From NCBI RefSeq assembly GCF_038502225.1, contig NC_091322.1:649501-713500 (forward strand): a stretch of DNA of 64,000 nt, given 5' to 3'. The translations under genes were made by a program, and so were the position numbers. Positions 12,601 to 27,430 of this stretch are shown here, one piece after another. Source of the stretch: Cherax quadricarinatus (Eukaryota; Arthropoda; Malacostraca; Decapoda; Parastacidae). Position 1 is the stretch's first letter; every line of letters starts with the position of its first letter. The notes beneath the pieces are model-generated. The model did no database searches, was not told the DNA's origin, and saw only the letters and a program-made list of their open reading frames with translations.

Positions 12601-15600
12601 GTCCTCCCTTACACCCTCACTATCACCAAACATGGTCCTCCCTTACACCCTCACTATCACCAAACATGGTCCTCCCTTACACCCTCACTATCACCAAACA
12701 TGGTCCTCCCTTACACCCTCACTATCACCAAACATGGTCCTCCCTTACACCCTCACTATCACCAAACATGGTCCTCCCTTACACCCTCACTATCACCAAA
12801 CATGGTCCTCCCTTACACCCTCACTATCACCAAACATGGTCCTCCCTTACACCCTCACTATCACCAAACATGGTCCTCCCTTACACCCTCACTATCACCA
12901 AACATGGTCCTCCCTTACACCCTCACTATCACCAAACATGGTCCTCCCTTACACCCTCACTATCACCAGACATGGTCCTCCCTTACACCCTCACTATCAC
13001 CAAACATGGTCCTCCCTTACACCCTCACTATCACCAAACATGGTCCTCCCTTACACCCTCACTATCACCAAACATGGTCCTCCCTTACACCCTCACTATC
13101 ACCAAACATGGTCCTCCCTTACACCCTCACTATCACCAAACATGGTCCTCCCTTACACCCTCACTATCACCAAACATGGTCCTCCCTTACACCCTCACTA
13201 TCACCAAACATGGTCCTCCCTTACACCCTCACTATCACCAAACATGGTCCTCCCTTACACCCTCACTATCACCAAACATGGTCCTCCCTTACACCCTCAC
13301 TATCACCAAACATGGTCCTCCCTTACACCCTCACTATCACCAAACATGGTCCTCCCTTACACCCTCACTATCACCAAACATGGTCCTCCCTTACACCCTC
13401 ACTATCACCAAACATGGTCCTCCCTTACACCCTCACTATCACCAAACATGGTCCTCCCTTACACCCTCACTATCACCAAACATGGTCCTCCCTTACACCC
13501 TCACTATCACCAAACATGGTCCTCCCTTACACCCTCACTATCACCAAACATGGTCCTCCCTTACACCCTCACTATCACCAAACATGGTCCTCCCTTACAC
13601 CCTCACTATCACCAAACATGGTCCTCCCTTACACCCTCACTCTCACCAAACATGGTCCTCCCTTACACCCGCACTATCACCCAACATGGTCCTCCCTTAC
13701 ACCCTCACTATCACCAAACTCCTCCCTTACACCCTCACTATCACCAAACATGGTCCTCCCTTACACCCTCACTATCACCAAACATGGTCCTCCCTTACAC
13801 CCTCACTATCACCAAACATGGTCCTCCCTTACACCCTCACTATCACCAAACATGGTCCTCCCTTACACCCTCACTATCACCAAACATGGTCCTCCCTTAC
13901 ACCCTCACTATCACCAAACATGGTCCTCCCTTACACCCTCACTATCACCAAACATGGTCCTCCCTTACACCCTCACTATCACCAAACATGGTCCTCCCTT
14001 ACACCCTCACTATCACCAAACATGGTCCTCCCTTACACCCTCACTATCACCAAACATGGTCCTACACCCTCACTATCACCAGACATGGTCCTCCCTTACC
14101 CTCACTATCACCAAACAACATGGTCCTCCCTTACACCCTCACTATCACCAAACATGGTCCTCCCATACACCCTCACTATCAAACATGGTCCTCCCTTACA
14201 CCCTCACTATCACCAAACATGGTCCTCCCTTACACCCTCACTATCACCAAACATGGTCCTCCCTTACACCCTCACTATCACCAAACATGGTCCTCCCTTA
14301 CACCCTCACTATCACCAGACATGGTCCTCCCTTACACCCTCACTATCACCAAACATGGTCCTCCCTTACACCCTCACTATCACCAAACATGGTCCTCCCT
14401 TACACCCACTATCACCACACATTGTCCTCCCCTACACCCTCCCTATCACCAAACATGGTCCTCCCTTACACCCTCACTATCACCAAACATGGTCCTCCCT
14501 TACACCCTCACTATCACCACACATGGTCCTCCCTACCCTCCTATACATGGTCCTCCCTTATACCCTCACTATCACCAAACATGGTCCTCCCTTAAACCCT
14601 CACTATCACCAAACATGGTCCTCCCTTACACCCTCACCAGACATGGTCCTCCCTTACACCCTCACTATCACCAAACATGGTCCTCCCTTACACCCTCACT
14701 ATCACCAAACATGGTCCTCCCTTACACCCTCACTATCACCAGACATGGTCCTCCCTTACACCCTCACTATCACCAAACATGGTCCTCCCTTACACCCTCA
14801 CTATCACCAAACATGGTCCTCCCTTACACCCTCACTATCACCAGACATGGTCCTCCCTTATCCCCAAACATGGTCCTCCCTTACAACCTCACTATCACCA
14901 AACATGGTCCTCCCTTACACCCTCACTATCACCAAACATGGTCCTCCCTTACACCCTCACTATCACCAAACATGGTCCTCCCTTACACCCTCACTATCAC
15001 CAACATGGTCCCTACACCCTCCTTACATGGTCCTCCCTCTCTATCACCAAACATGGTCCTCCCTTACACCCTCACTATCACCAGACATGGTCCTCCCTTA
15101 CACCCTCACTATCACCAAACATGGTCCTCCCTTACACCCTCACTATCACCAAACATGGTCCTCCCTTACACCCTCACTATCACCAAACATGGTCCTCCCT
15201 TACACCCTCACTATCACCAAACATGGTCCTCCCTTACACCCTCACTATCACCAGACATGGTCCTCCCTTACACCCTCACTATCACCAAACATGGTCCTCC
15301 CTTACACCCTCACTATCACCAAACATGGTCCTCCCTTACACCCTCACTATCACCAAACATGGTCCTCCCTTACACCCTCACTATCACCAAACATGGTCCT
15401 CCCTTACACCCTCACTATCACCAAACATGGTCCTCCCTTACACCCTCACTATCACCAAACATGGTCCTCCCTTACACCCTCACTATCACCAGACATGGTC
15501 CTCCCTTACACCCTCACTATCACCAAACATGGTCCTCCCTTACACCCTCACTATCACCAAACATGGTCCTCCCTTACACCCTCACTATCACCAAACATGG

Positions 15601-18600
15601 TCCTCCCTTACACCCTCACTATCACCAAACATGGTCCTTCCTTACACCCTCACTATCACCAAACATGGTCCTCCGTTACACCCTCACTATCACCAAACAT
15701 GGTCCTCCCTTACACCCTCACTATCACCAAACATGGTCCTCCCTTACACCCTCACTATCACCAAACATGGTCCTCCCTTACACCCTCACTATCACCAAAC
15801 ATGGTCCTCCCTTACACCCTCACTATCACCAAACATGGTCCTCCCTTACACCCTCACTATCACCAAACATGGTCCTCCCTTACACCCTCACTATCACCAA
15901 ACATGGTCCTCCCTTACACCCTCACTATCACCAAACATGGTCCTCCCTTACACCCTCACTATCACCAAACATGGTCCTCCCTTACACCCTCACTATCACC
16001 AAACATGGTCCTCCCTTACACCCTCACTATCACCAAACATGGTCCTCCCTTACACCCTCACTATCACCAAACATGGTCCTCCCTTACACCCTCACTATCA
16101 CCAAACATGGTCCTCCCTTACACCCTCACTATCACCAAACATGGTCCTCCCTTACACCCTCACTATCACCAAACATGGTCCTCCCTTACACCCTCGCTAT
16201 CACCAAACATGGTCCTCCCTTACACCCTCACTATCACCAAACATGGTCCTCCCTTACACCCTCACTATCACCAACATGGTCCTCCCTTACACCCTCCTCA
16301 CTATCACCACTATCAACATGGTCCTCCCTTACACCCTCACTATCACCAAACATGGTCCTCCCTTACACCCTCACTATCACCAAACATGGTCCTCCCTTAC
16401 ACCCTCACTATCACCAAACATGGTCCTCCCTTACACCCTCACTATCACCAAACATGGTCCTCCCTTACACCCTCACTATCACCAAACATGGTCCTCCCTT
16501 ACACCCTCACTATCACCAAACATGGTCCTCCCTTACACCCTCAATATCACCAAACATGGTCCTCCTACACCCTCCTTACACCCTCACTATCACCAAACAT
16601 GGTCCTCCCTTACACCCTCACTATCACCAAACATGGTCCTCCCTTATACCCTCACTATCACCAAACATGGTCCTCCCTACCCTCACTATCAAACATGGTC
16701 CTCCCTTACACCCTCGCTATCACCAAACATGGTCCTCCCTTACACCCTCACTATCACCAGACATGGTCCTCCCTTACACCCTCATTATCACCACACATGG
16801 TCCTCCCTTACACCCTCACTATCACCAAACATGGTCCTCCCTTACACCCTCCTCACTATCACTATCAAACATGGTCCTCCCTTACTCCCTCATTATCACC
16901 AAACATGGTCCTCCCTTACACCCTCACTATCACCAAACATGGTCCTCCCTTACACCCTCACTATCACCAAACATGGTCCTCCCTTACACCCTCACTATCA
17001 CCAAACATGGTCCTCCCTTACACCCTCACTATCACCAAACATGGTCCTCCCTTACACCCTCGCTATCACCAAACATGGTCCTCCCTTACACCCTCACTAT
17101 CACCAAACATGGTCCTCCCTTACATCCTCACCCTCCCTTACACCCTCACTATCACCAGACACTACACCCTCACCAAACATGGTCCTCCCTTACACCCTCA
17201 CTATCACCAAACATGGTCCTCCCTTACACCCTCACTATCACCAAACATGGTCCTCCCTTACACCCTCACTATCACCAAACATGGTCCTCCCTTACACCCT
17301 CACTATCACCAAACATGGTCCTCCCTTACACCCTCACTATCACCAAACATGGTCCTCCCTTACACCCTCACTATCACCAAACATGGTCCTCCCTTACACC
17401 CTCACTATCACCAAACATGGTCCTCCCTTACACCCTCACTATCACCAAACATGGTCCTCCCTTACACCCTCACTATCACCAAACATGGTCCTCCCTTACA
17501 CCCTCACTATCACCAAACATGGTCCTCCCTTACACCCTCACTATCACCAAACATGGTCCTCCCTTACACCCTCACTATCACCAAACATGGTCCTCCCTTA
17601 CACCCTCACTATCACCAAACATGGTCCTCCCTTACACCCTCACTATCACCAAACATGGTCCTCCCTTACACCCTCACTATCACCAAACATGGTCCTCCCT
17701 TACACCCTCACTATCACCAAACATGGTCCTCCCTTACACCCTCACTATCACCAAACATGGTCCTCCCTTACACCCTCACTATCACCAAACATGGTCCTCC
17801 CTTACACCCTCACTATCACCAAACATGGTCCTCCCTTACACCCTCACTATCACCAAACATGGTCCTCCCTTACACCCTCACTATCACTCAAACATGGTCC
17901 TCCCTTACGCCCTCACTATCACCAAACATGGTCCTCCCTTACACCCTCACTATCACCAAACATGGTCCTCCCTTACACCCTCACTATCACCAAACATGGT
18001 CCTCCCTTACACCCTCACTATCACCAAACATGGTCCTCCCTTACGCCCTCACTATCACCAAACATGGTCCTCCCTTACACCCCCTCACTATCACCACCAG
18101 ACATGGTCCTCCCTTACACCCTCACTATCACCAAACATGGTCCTCCCTTACACCCTCACTATCACCAAACATGGTCCTCCCTTACACCCTCACTATCACC
18201 AAACATGGTCCTCCCTTACACCCTCACTATCACCAAACATGGTCCTCCCTTACACCCTCACTATAACCAAACATGGTCCTCCTTACACCCTCCTTACACC
18301 CTTACACCCACTATCACCAAACATGGTCCTCCCTTACACCCTCACTCTCACCAAACATGGTCCTCCCTTATACCCTCACTATCACCAAACATGGTCCTCT
18401 TTTGTACCCTCACTATCACCAAACATGGTCCTCCCTTACACCCTCCTATCCTTCACCAAACATGGTCCTCCCTTACACCCTCACTATCACCAAACATGGT
18501 CCTCCCTTACACCCTCACTATCACCAAACATGGTCCTCCCTTACACCCTCACTATCACCAAACATGGTCCTCCCTTACACCCTCACTATCACCAAACATG

Positions 18601-21600
18601 GACCTCCCAAACACCCTCACTATCCCCATACAAGGTCCTCCCTTACACCCTCACTATCCCAAGACCTGGGGCTCCCTTACACCCTCACTATCACCAAACA
18701 TGGTCCTCCCTTACACCCTCACTATCACCAAACATGGTCCTCCCTTACACCCTCACTATACACCCTCATGGTCCTCCCTTACTATCACCAAACATGGTCC
18801 TCCCTGACACCCTCACTATCACCAAACATGGTCCTCCCATACACCCTCACTATCACCCTCATGGTCCTTACACCCTCACTATCACCAAACATGGTCCTCC
18901 GTTATACCCTCACTATCACCAGACATGGTCCTCCCTTACACCCTCACTATCACCAAACATGGTCCTCCCTTACACCCTCACTATCACCAAACATGGTCCT
19001 CCCTTACACCCTCACTATCACCAAACATGGTCCTCCCTTACACCCTCACTATCACCAGACATGGTCCTCCCTTACACCCTCACTATCACCAAACATGGTC
19101 CTCCCTTACACCCTCACTATCACCAAACATGGTCCTCCCTTACACCCTCACTATCACCAAACATGGTCCTCCCTTACACCCTCACTATCACCAAACATGG
19201 TCCTCCCTTACACCCTCACTATCACTATCACCAAACATGTTCCTCCCTTACACCGTCACTATCACCAAACATGGTCCTCCCTTACACCCTCACTATCACC
19301 AAACATGGTCCTCCCTTACACCCTCACTATCACCAAAGATGGTCCTCCCTTACACCCTCACTATCACCAAACATGGTCCTCACTTACACCCTCACTATCA
19401 CCAAACATGGTCCTCCCTTACACCCTCACTATCACCAAACATGGTCCTCCCTTACACCCTCACTATCACCAAACATGGTCCTCCCTTACACCCTCACTAT
19501 CACCAAACATCACCAAACATGGTCCTCCCTTACACCCTCACAATCACCAGACATGGTCCTCCCTTACACCCTCACTATCACCAAACATGGTCCTCCCTTA
19601 CACCCTCACTATCACCAAACATGGTCCTCCCTTACACCCTCACTATCACCAACATGGTCCTCCCTTACACCCTCACTATCACCAAACATGGTCCTCCCTT
19701 ACACCCTCACTATCACCAAACATGGTCCTCCCTTACACCCTCACTATCACCAAACATGGTCCTCCCTTACGCCCTCACTATCACCAAACATGGTCCTCCC
19801 TTACACCCTCACTATCACCAAACATGGTCCTACACCCCCTTACACCCTCACTATCACCAAACATGGTCCTCCCTTACACCCTCACTATCACCAAACATGG
19901 TCCTCCCTTACACCCTCACTATCACCAAACATGGCCCTCCCTTACACCCTCACTATCAAACATGGTCCTCCCTTACACCCTCACTATCACCAAACACGGT
20001 CCTCCCTTACACCCTCACTATCACCAAACATGGTCCTCCCTTACACCCTCACTATCACCAAACATGGTACACCCGTACACCCACACTATCACCAACATGG
20101 TCCTCCCTTACACCCTCACTATCACCAAACATGGTCCTCCCTTACACCCTCACTATCACCAAACATGGTCCTCCCTTACACCCTCACTATCACCAAACAT
20201 GGTCCTCCCTTACACCCTCACTATCACCAAACATGGTCCTCCCTTACACCCTCACTATCACCAAACATGGTCCTCCCTTACACCCTCACTATCACCAAAC
20301 ATGGTCCTCCCTTACACCCTCACTATCACCAGACATGGTCCTCCCTTACACCCTCACTATCACCAAACATGGTCCTCCCTTACACCATCACTATGGTCCT
20401 CCCTTGCACCCTTACCAGACATGGTCCTCCCTTACACCCTCACTATCACCAAACATGGTCCTCCCTTACACCCTCACTATCACCAAACATGGTCCTCCCT
20501 TACACCCTCACTATCACCAAACATGGTCCTCCCTTGCACCCTCACTATCACCAAACATGGTCCTCCCTTACACCCTCACTATCACCAAACATGGTCCTCC
20601 CTTACACCCTCACTATCACCAAACATGGTCCTCCCTTACACCCTCACTATCACCAAACATGGTCCTCCCTTACACCCTCACTATCACCACAACATGGTCC
20701 TCCCTTACACCCTCACTATCACCAAACATGGTCCTCCCTTACACCCTCACTATCACCAAACATGGTCCTCCCTTACACCCTCACTATCACCAAACATGGT
20801 CCTCCCTTACACCCTCACTATCACCAAACATGGTCCTCCCTTACACCCTCACTATCACCAAACATGGTCCTCCCTTACACCCTCACTATCACCAAACATG
20901 GTCCTCCCTTACACCCTCACTATCACCAAACATGGTCCTCCCTTACACCCTCACTATCACCAAACATGGTCCTCCCTTACACCCTCACTATCACCAAACA
21001 TGGTCCTCCCTTACACCCTCACTATCACCAAACATGGTCCTCCCTTACACCCTCACTATCACCAAACATGGTCCTCCCTTACACCCTCACTATCACCAAA
21101 CATGGTCCTCCCTTACACCCTCACTATCACCAAACATGGTCCTCCCTTACACCCTCACTATCACCAAACATGGTCCTCCCTTACACCCTCACTATCACCA
21201 AACATGGTCCTCCCTTACACCCTCACTATCACCATACATGGTCCTCCCTTACACCCTCTCTATCACCAAACATGGTCCTCCCTTACACCCTCCTCACTAT
21301 CACCAAACATGGTCCTCCCTTACACCCTCACTATCACCAAACATGGTCCTCCCTTACACCCTCACTATCACCAAACATGGTCCTCCCTTACACCCTCGCT
21401 ATCACCAAACATGGTCAAACATGGTCCCCTTACACCCTCACTATCACCAAACATGGTCCTTCTCCTATCACCAAACACTTACACCCTCACTATCACCAAA
21501 CATGGTCCTCCCTTACATCCTCACTATCACCAAACATGGTCCTCCCTTACACCCTCACTATCAAACATGGTCCCTTACACCCCCTATCACCAAACATGGT

Positions 21601-24600
21601 CCTCCCTTACACCCTCACTATCACCAAACAAGGTCCTCCCTTACACCCTTACTATCACCAAACATGGTCCTCCCTTACACCCTCACTATCACCAAACATG
21701 GTCCTCCCTTACACCCTCACTATCACCAAACGTGGTCCTCCCTGACACCCTCACTATCACCAAACATGGTCCTCCCTTACACCCTCACTATCACCAAACA
21801 TGGTCCTCCCTTACACCCTCACTATCACCAAACATGGTCCTCCCTTACACCCTCACTATCACCAAACATGGTCCTCCCTTACACCATCACTATCACCAAA
21901 CATGGTCATCCCTTCCCTATCACAAACCCTACACCCTCACTATCACCAAACATGGTCCTCCCTTACACCCTCACTATATACACCCACATGGTCCTATTTT
22001 ACCCTCACTATCACCAAACATGGTCCTCCCTTACACCCTCACTATCACCAAACATGGTCCTCCCTTACACCCTCCTCACTATCACCAACATGGTCCTCCC
22101 TTACACCCTCACTATCACCAAACATGGTCCTCCCTTACACCCTCACTATCACCAAACATGGATCACATGGTCCTCCCTTACACCCTCACTATCACCAAAC
22201 AGTACCCTCACTATCACATGGTCCTCCCTTACACCCTCACTATCACCAAACATGGTCCTCCCTTACACCCGCACTATCACCAAACATGGTCCTCCCTTAC
22301 ACCCTCACTATCACCAAACACCCTCACCACACATGGTCCTCCCTTACACCCTCACTATCACCAAACATGGTCCTCCCTTACACCCTCACTATCACCAAAC
22401 ATGGTCCCTCCCTTCACTATCAAACACCCTACATCCTATCACCAAACATGGTCCTCCCTTACACCCTCACTATCACCAAACATGGTCCTCCCTTACACCC
22501 TCACTATCACCAAACATGGTCCTCCCTTACACCCTCACTATCACCAGACATGGTCCTCCCTTACACCCTCACTATCACCAAACATGGTCCTCCCTTACAC
22601 CCTCACTATCACCAAACATGGTCCTCCCTTACACCCTCACTATCACCAAACATGGTCCCTACACCCTCCTTACATGGTCCTCCCTTCACCCTCACTATCA
22701 CCAAACATGTTCCTCCCTTACACCCTCACTATCACCAAACATGGTCCTCCCTTACACCCTCACTATCACCAAACATGGTCCTCCCTTACACCCTCACTAT
22801 CACCAAACATGGTCCTCCCTTACACCCTCACTATCACCAAACATGGTCCTCCCTTACACCCTCACTATCACCAAACATGGTCCTCCCTTATACCCTCACT
22901 ATCACCAAACATGGTCATCCCTTACACCACTATCACTATCACCACCAGACATGGTCCTCCCTTACACCCTCACTATCACCAAACATGGTCCTCCCTTACA
23001 CCCTCACTATCACCACACATGGTCCTCCCTTACACCCTCACTATCACCAAACATGGTCCTCCCTTACACCCTCACTATCACCAAACATGGTCCTCCCTTA
23101 CACCCTCACTATCACCAAACATGGTCCTCCCTTACACCCTCACTATCAACATGGTCCTCCCTTACACCCTCACTATCACCAAACATGGTCCTCCCTTACA
23201 CCCTCACTATCACCAAACATGGTCCTCCCTTACACCCTCACTATCACCAAACATGGTCCTCCCTTACACCCTCACTATCACCAAACATGGTCCTCCCTTA
23301 CACCTTCACTATCACCAAACATGGTCCTCCCTTACACCCTCACTATCACCAAACATGGTCCTCCCTTACACCATCACTATCACCAAAGATTGTCCTCCCT
23401 TACACCCTCACTATCACCAAACATGGTCCTCCCTTGTACCCTCACTATCACCACCAAGCATGGTCCTCCCTTACACCCTCACTATCACCAAACATGGTCC
23501 TCCCTTACACCCTCACTATCACCAAACATGGTCCTCCCTTACACCCTCACTATCACCAAACATGGTCCTCCCTTACACCCTCACTATCACCAAACATGGT
23601 CCTCCCTTACACCCTCACTATCACCAAACATGGTCCTCCCTTACACCCTCACTATCACCAAACATGGTCCTCCCTTACACCCTCACTATCACCAAACATG
23701 GTCCTCCCTTACATCCTCAATATCACCAAACATGGTCCCTACAGCCTCCTCACCAAACATGGTCCTCCCTTACCCTCACTATCACCAAACATGGTCCTCC
23801 CTTACACCCTCACTATCACCAAACATGGTCCTCCCTTACACCCTCACTATCAAACATGGTCCTCCCTTACACCCTCACTATCACCAAACATGGTCCTCCC
23901 TTACACCCTCACTATCACCAAACATGGTCCTCCCTTACACCCTCACTATCACCAAACATGGTCCTCCCTTACACCCTCACTATCACCAAACATGGTCCTC
24001 CCTTACACCCTCACTATCACCAAACATGGTCCTCCCTTACACCCTCACTATCACCAAACATGGTCCTCCCTTACATCCTCACTATCACCAAACATGGTCC
24101 TCCCTTACACCCTCACTATCACCAAACATGGTCCTCCCTTGTACCCTCACTATCACCAAACATGGTCCTCCCTTACACCCTCACTATCACCAAACATGGT
24201 CCTCCCTTACACCCTCACTATCACCAAACATGGTCCTCCCTTACATCCTCACTATCACCAAACATGGTCCTCCCTTACACCCTCACTATATCACACTATC
24301 AAACATGGTCCTCCCTTACACCCTCACTATCACCAGACATGGTCCTCCCTTACACCCTCACTATCACCACACATGGTCCTCCCTTACACCCTCACTATCA
24401 CCAAACATGGTCCTCACTATCACCACACATGGTCCTCCCTTACACCCTCACTATCACCAAACATGGTCCTCCCTTACACCCTCACTATCACCAAACATGG
24501 TCCTCCCTTACACCCTCACTATCACCAGACATGGTCCTCCCTTACACCCTCACTATCACCAAACATGGTCCTCCCTTACACCCTCACTATCACCAAACAT

Positions 24601-26168
24601 GGTCCTCCCTTACACCCTCACTATCACCAAACATGGTCCTCCCTTACACCCTCACTATCACCAAACATGGTCCTCCCTTACACCCTCACTATCACCAGAC
24701 ATGGTCCTCCCTTACACCCTCACTATCACCAGACATGGTCCTCCCTTACACCCTCACTATCACCAAACATGGTCCTCCCTTACACCCTCACTATCACCAA
24801 ACATGGTCCTCCCTTACACCCTCACTATCACCAAACATGGTCCTCCCTTACACCCTCACTATCACCAAACATGGTCCTCCCTTACACCCTCACTATCACC
24901 ACACATGGTCCTCCCTTACACCCTCACTATCACCAGACATGGTCCTCCCTTACACCCTCACTATCACCAAACATGGTCCTCCCTTACACCCTCACTATCA
25001 CCAAACATGGTCCTCCCTTACACCCTCACTATCACCAAACATGGTCCTCCCTTACACCCTCACTATCACCAAACATGGTCCTCCCTTACACCCTCACTAT
25101 CACCAAACATGGTCCTCCCTTACACCCTCACTATCACCAAACATGGTCCTCCCTTACACCCTCACTATCACCAAACATGGTCCTCCCTTACACCCTCACT
25201 ATCACCAAACATGGTCCTCTCTTACACCCTCACTATCACCAAACATGGTCCTCCCTTACACCCTCACTATCACCAAACATGGTCCTCCCTTACACCCTCA
25301 CTATCATCAAACATGGTCCTCCCTTACACCCTCACTATCACCAAACATGGTCCTCCCTTACACCCTCACTATTACCAGACATGGTCCTCCCTTACACCCT
25401 CACTATCACCAAACATGGTCCTCCCTTACAACCTCACTATCACCAAACATGGTCCTCCCTTACACCCTCACTATCACCAAACATGGTCCTCACTATCACC
25501 ACACATGGTCCTCCCTTACACCCTCACTATCACCAAACATGGTCCTCCCTTACACCCTCACTATCACCAAACATGGTCCTCCCTTACACCCTCACTATCA
25601 CCAAACATGGTCCTCCCTTACACCCTCACTATCACCAAACATGGTCCTCCCTTACACCCTCACTATCACCAAACATGGTCCTCCCTTACACCCTCACTAT
25701 CACCAAACATGGTCCTTACACCCTCACTATCACCAAACATGGTCCTCCCTTACACCCTCACTGTCACCAAACATGGTCCTCCCTTACACCCTCACTATCA
25801 CCAAACATGGTCCTCCCTTACACCCTCACTATCAACATTCATGGTCCTCCCTTACACCCTCACTATCATCAAACATGGTCCTCCCTTACACCCTCACTAT
25901 CACCAAACATGGTCCTCCCTTACACCCTCACTATCATCAAACATGGTCTTCCCTTACACCCTCACTATCACCAAACATGGTCCTCCCTTACACCCTCACT
26001 ATTACCAGACAAGGTCCTCCCTTACACCCTCACTATCACCAAACATGGTCCTCCCTTATAACCTCACTATCACCAAACATGGTCCTCCCTTACACCCTCA
26101 CTATCACCAAACATGGTCCTCCCTTACACCCTCACTATCACCAAACATGGTCCTCCCTTACACCCTCA
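9677..26168. repeat. 34-bp satellite array, about 485 copies (16.5 kb)
   Basis: The unit begins ATGGTCCTCCCTTACACCCT and ends CACTATCACCAAAC, repeating every 34 bases. By count the consensus holds 15 C, 9 A, 8 T and only 2 G, a very strong strand skew. No TAA, TAG or TGA occurs in the unit on the plus strand, so all three plus frames stay open for thousands of codons. Because 34 leaves remainder 1 on division by 3, each frame reads the same 34-residue cycle. The giant ORFs are therefore properties of the repeat, not evidence for a gene. Blocks of near-identical units (about 10840-11600, 12060-13620, 17180-17880, 20700-21220, 24520-25280) alternate with indel-rich stretches (about 14040-15060, 16260-17170, 18060-18900, 21240-22700). 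Confidence 0.97.
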
Positions 26169-26409
26169 GTTCAAATTCAGGTATAACAGCAGTAACGAAT
26201 TGCTTATAATGCCACTTAAATATTTGTTAATAGTAAGTATCATGGGCTAATGTAAACAAATTCTCTATTTTGATATTACTAAAAAATATAGAATTACACT
26301 TTAATGACAGTCAGGGATACAACACAGGGAGATTAATAGTAATATTGTGCGAGATTGATTTTAGAGGGAAATAATGAAATAAATAGGTACTATACAGGCT
26401 GGAATATTA
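26169..26409. other. Short spacer, no recognised gene
   Basis: AT-rich DNA between the 34-bp and 32-bp arrays. Nothing recognised. Confidence 0.5.
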
Positions 26410-27004
26410 CTTTGAGAATAGAGTCCACCTTCAGCTCTACAGCTATATAATAGAGTCCACCTTCAGCTCCACAGCTATATAATAGAGTCCACCTTCAGCT
26501 CCACAACTATATAATAGAGTCCACCTTCAGCTCCACAGCTATATAATAGAGTCCACCTTCAGCTCCACAACTATATAATAGAGAATAGAGTCCACCTTCA
26601 GCTCCACAGCTATATAATAGAGTCCACCTTCAGCTCCACAGCTATATAATAGAGTCCACCTTCAGCTCCACAACTATATAATAGAGTCCACCTTCAGCTC
26701 CACAGCTATATAATAGAGTCCACCTTCAGCTCCACAACTATATAATAGAGTCCACCTTCAGCTCCACAGCTATATAATAGAGTCCACCTTCAGCTCCACA
26801 GCTATATAATAGAGTCCACCTTCAGCTCCACAGCTATATAATAGAGTCCACCTTCAGCTCCACAGCTATATAATAGAGTCCACCTTCAGCTCCACAGCTA
26901 TATAATAGAGTCCACCTTCAGCTCCACAGCTATATAATAGAGTCCACCTTCAGCTCCACAGCTATGTAATAGAGTCCACCTTCAGCTCCACAGCTATATA
27001 ATAG
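26410..27004. repeat. 32-bp tandem repeat, about 18 copies
   Basis: Units start AGAGTCCACCTTCAGCTCCA and end with CAGCTATATAAT, repeating every 32 bases. Some units read CAACTATATAAT, and one interior unit has a short AGAAT duplication near 26581. The ends are sharp. Confidence 0.95.
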
Positions 27005-27430
27005 CTCAACCTTCCAACATGGCTGCCACGCTACAAATCCTTCCACAGGACCTCCAGCTCTGTCTTCAACACAGGTTCTCACATCGTGAGAGAAACAAGT
27101 CACAAAACTGGAAGTAAACAGATAAATGTGTGGAGAGGCAGCAGGTGGAACAGCAGGAATACAAAGTGGAAAAAAAATCAATCATTACATCCCCAAATAC
27201 TACGACTATCACCCACAATGCATGGAACAAAAGTATTTACACTAACATGGAACAGGATGGAACATTACTGGACAGACTAAGAGTGCTTAGAACAGTGACA
27301 TAGGCACGAGCCAAAGCTGAACTGGTCTCACCTATAACCATGAAGATTACAAGTTTTACCAGCATTCAAGGCCTGAAAACAAAGATAAAAATAAAATTCC
27401 ATTCATAAATGACTTCTGTACAGAAACAGT
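27005..27430. other. No recognised gene
   Basis: A single-copy-looking spacer. A 64-codon plus frame (27086-27280) and an 83-codon minus frame overlap here; neither shows a motif. Confidence 0.45.

Noticed and set aside
9745..26209. Giant plus-strand ORFs of 1376-3920 codons
   Set aside because: They overlap in all three frames and consist only of the 34-bp satellite translated. Open frames follow from the unit lacking stop trinucleotides.
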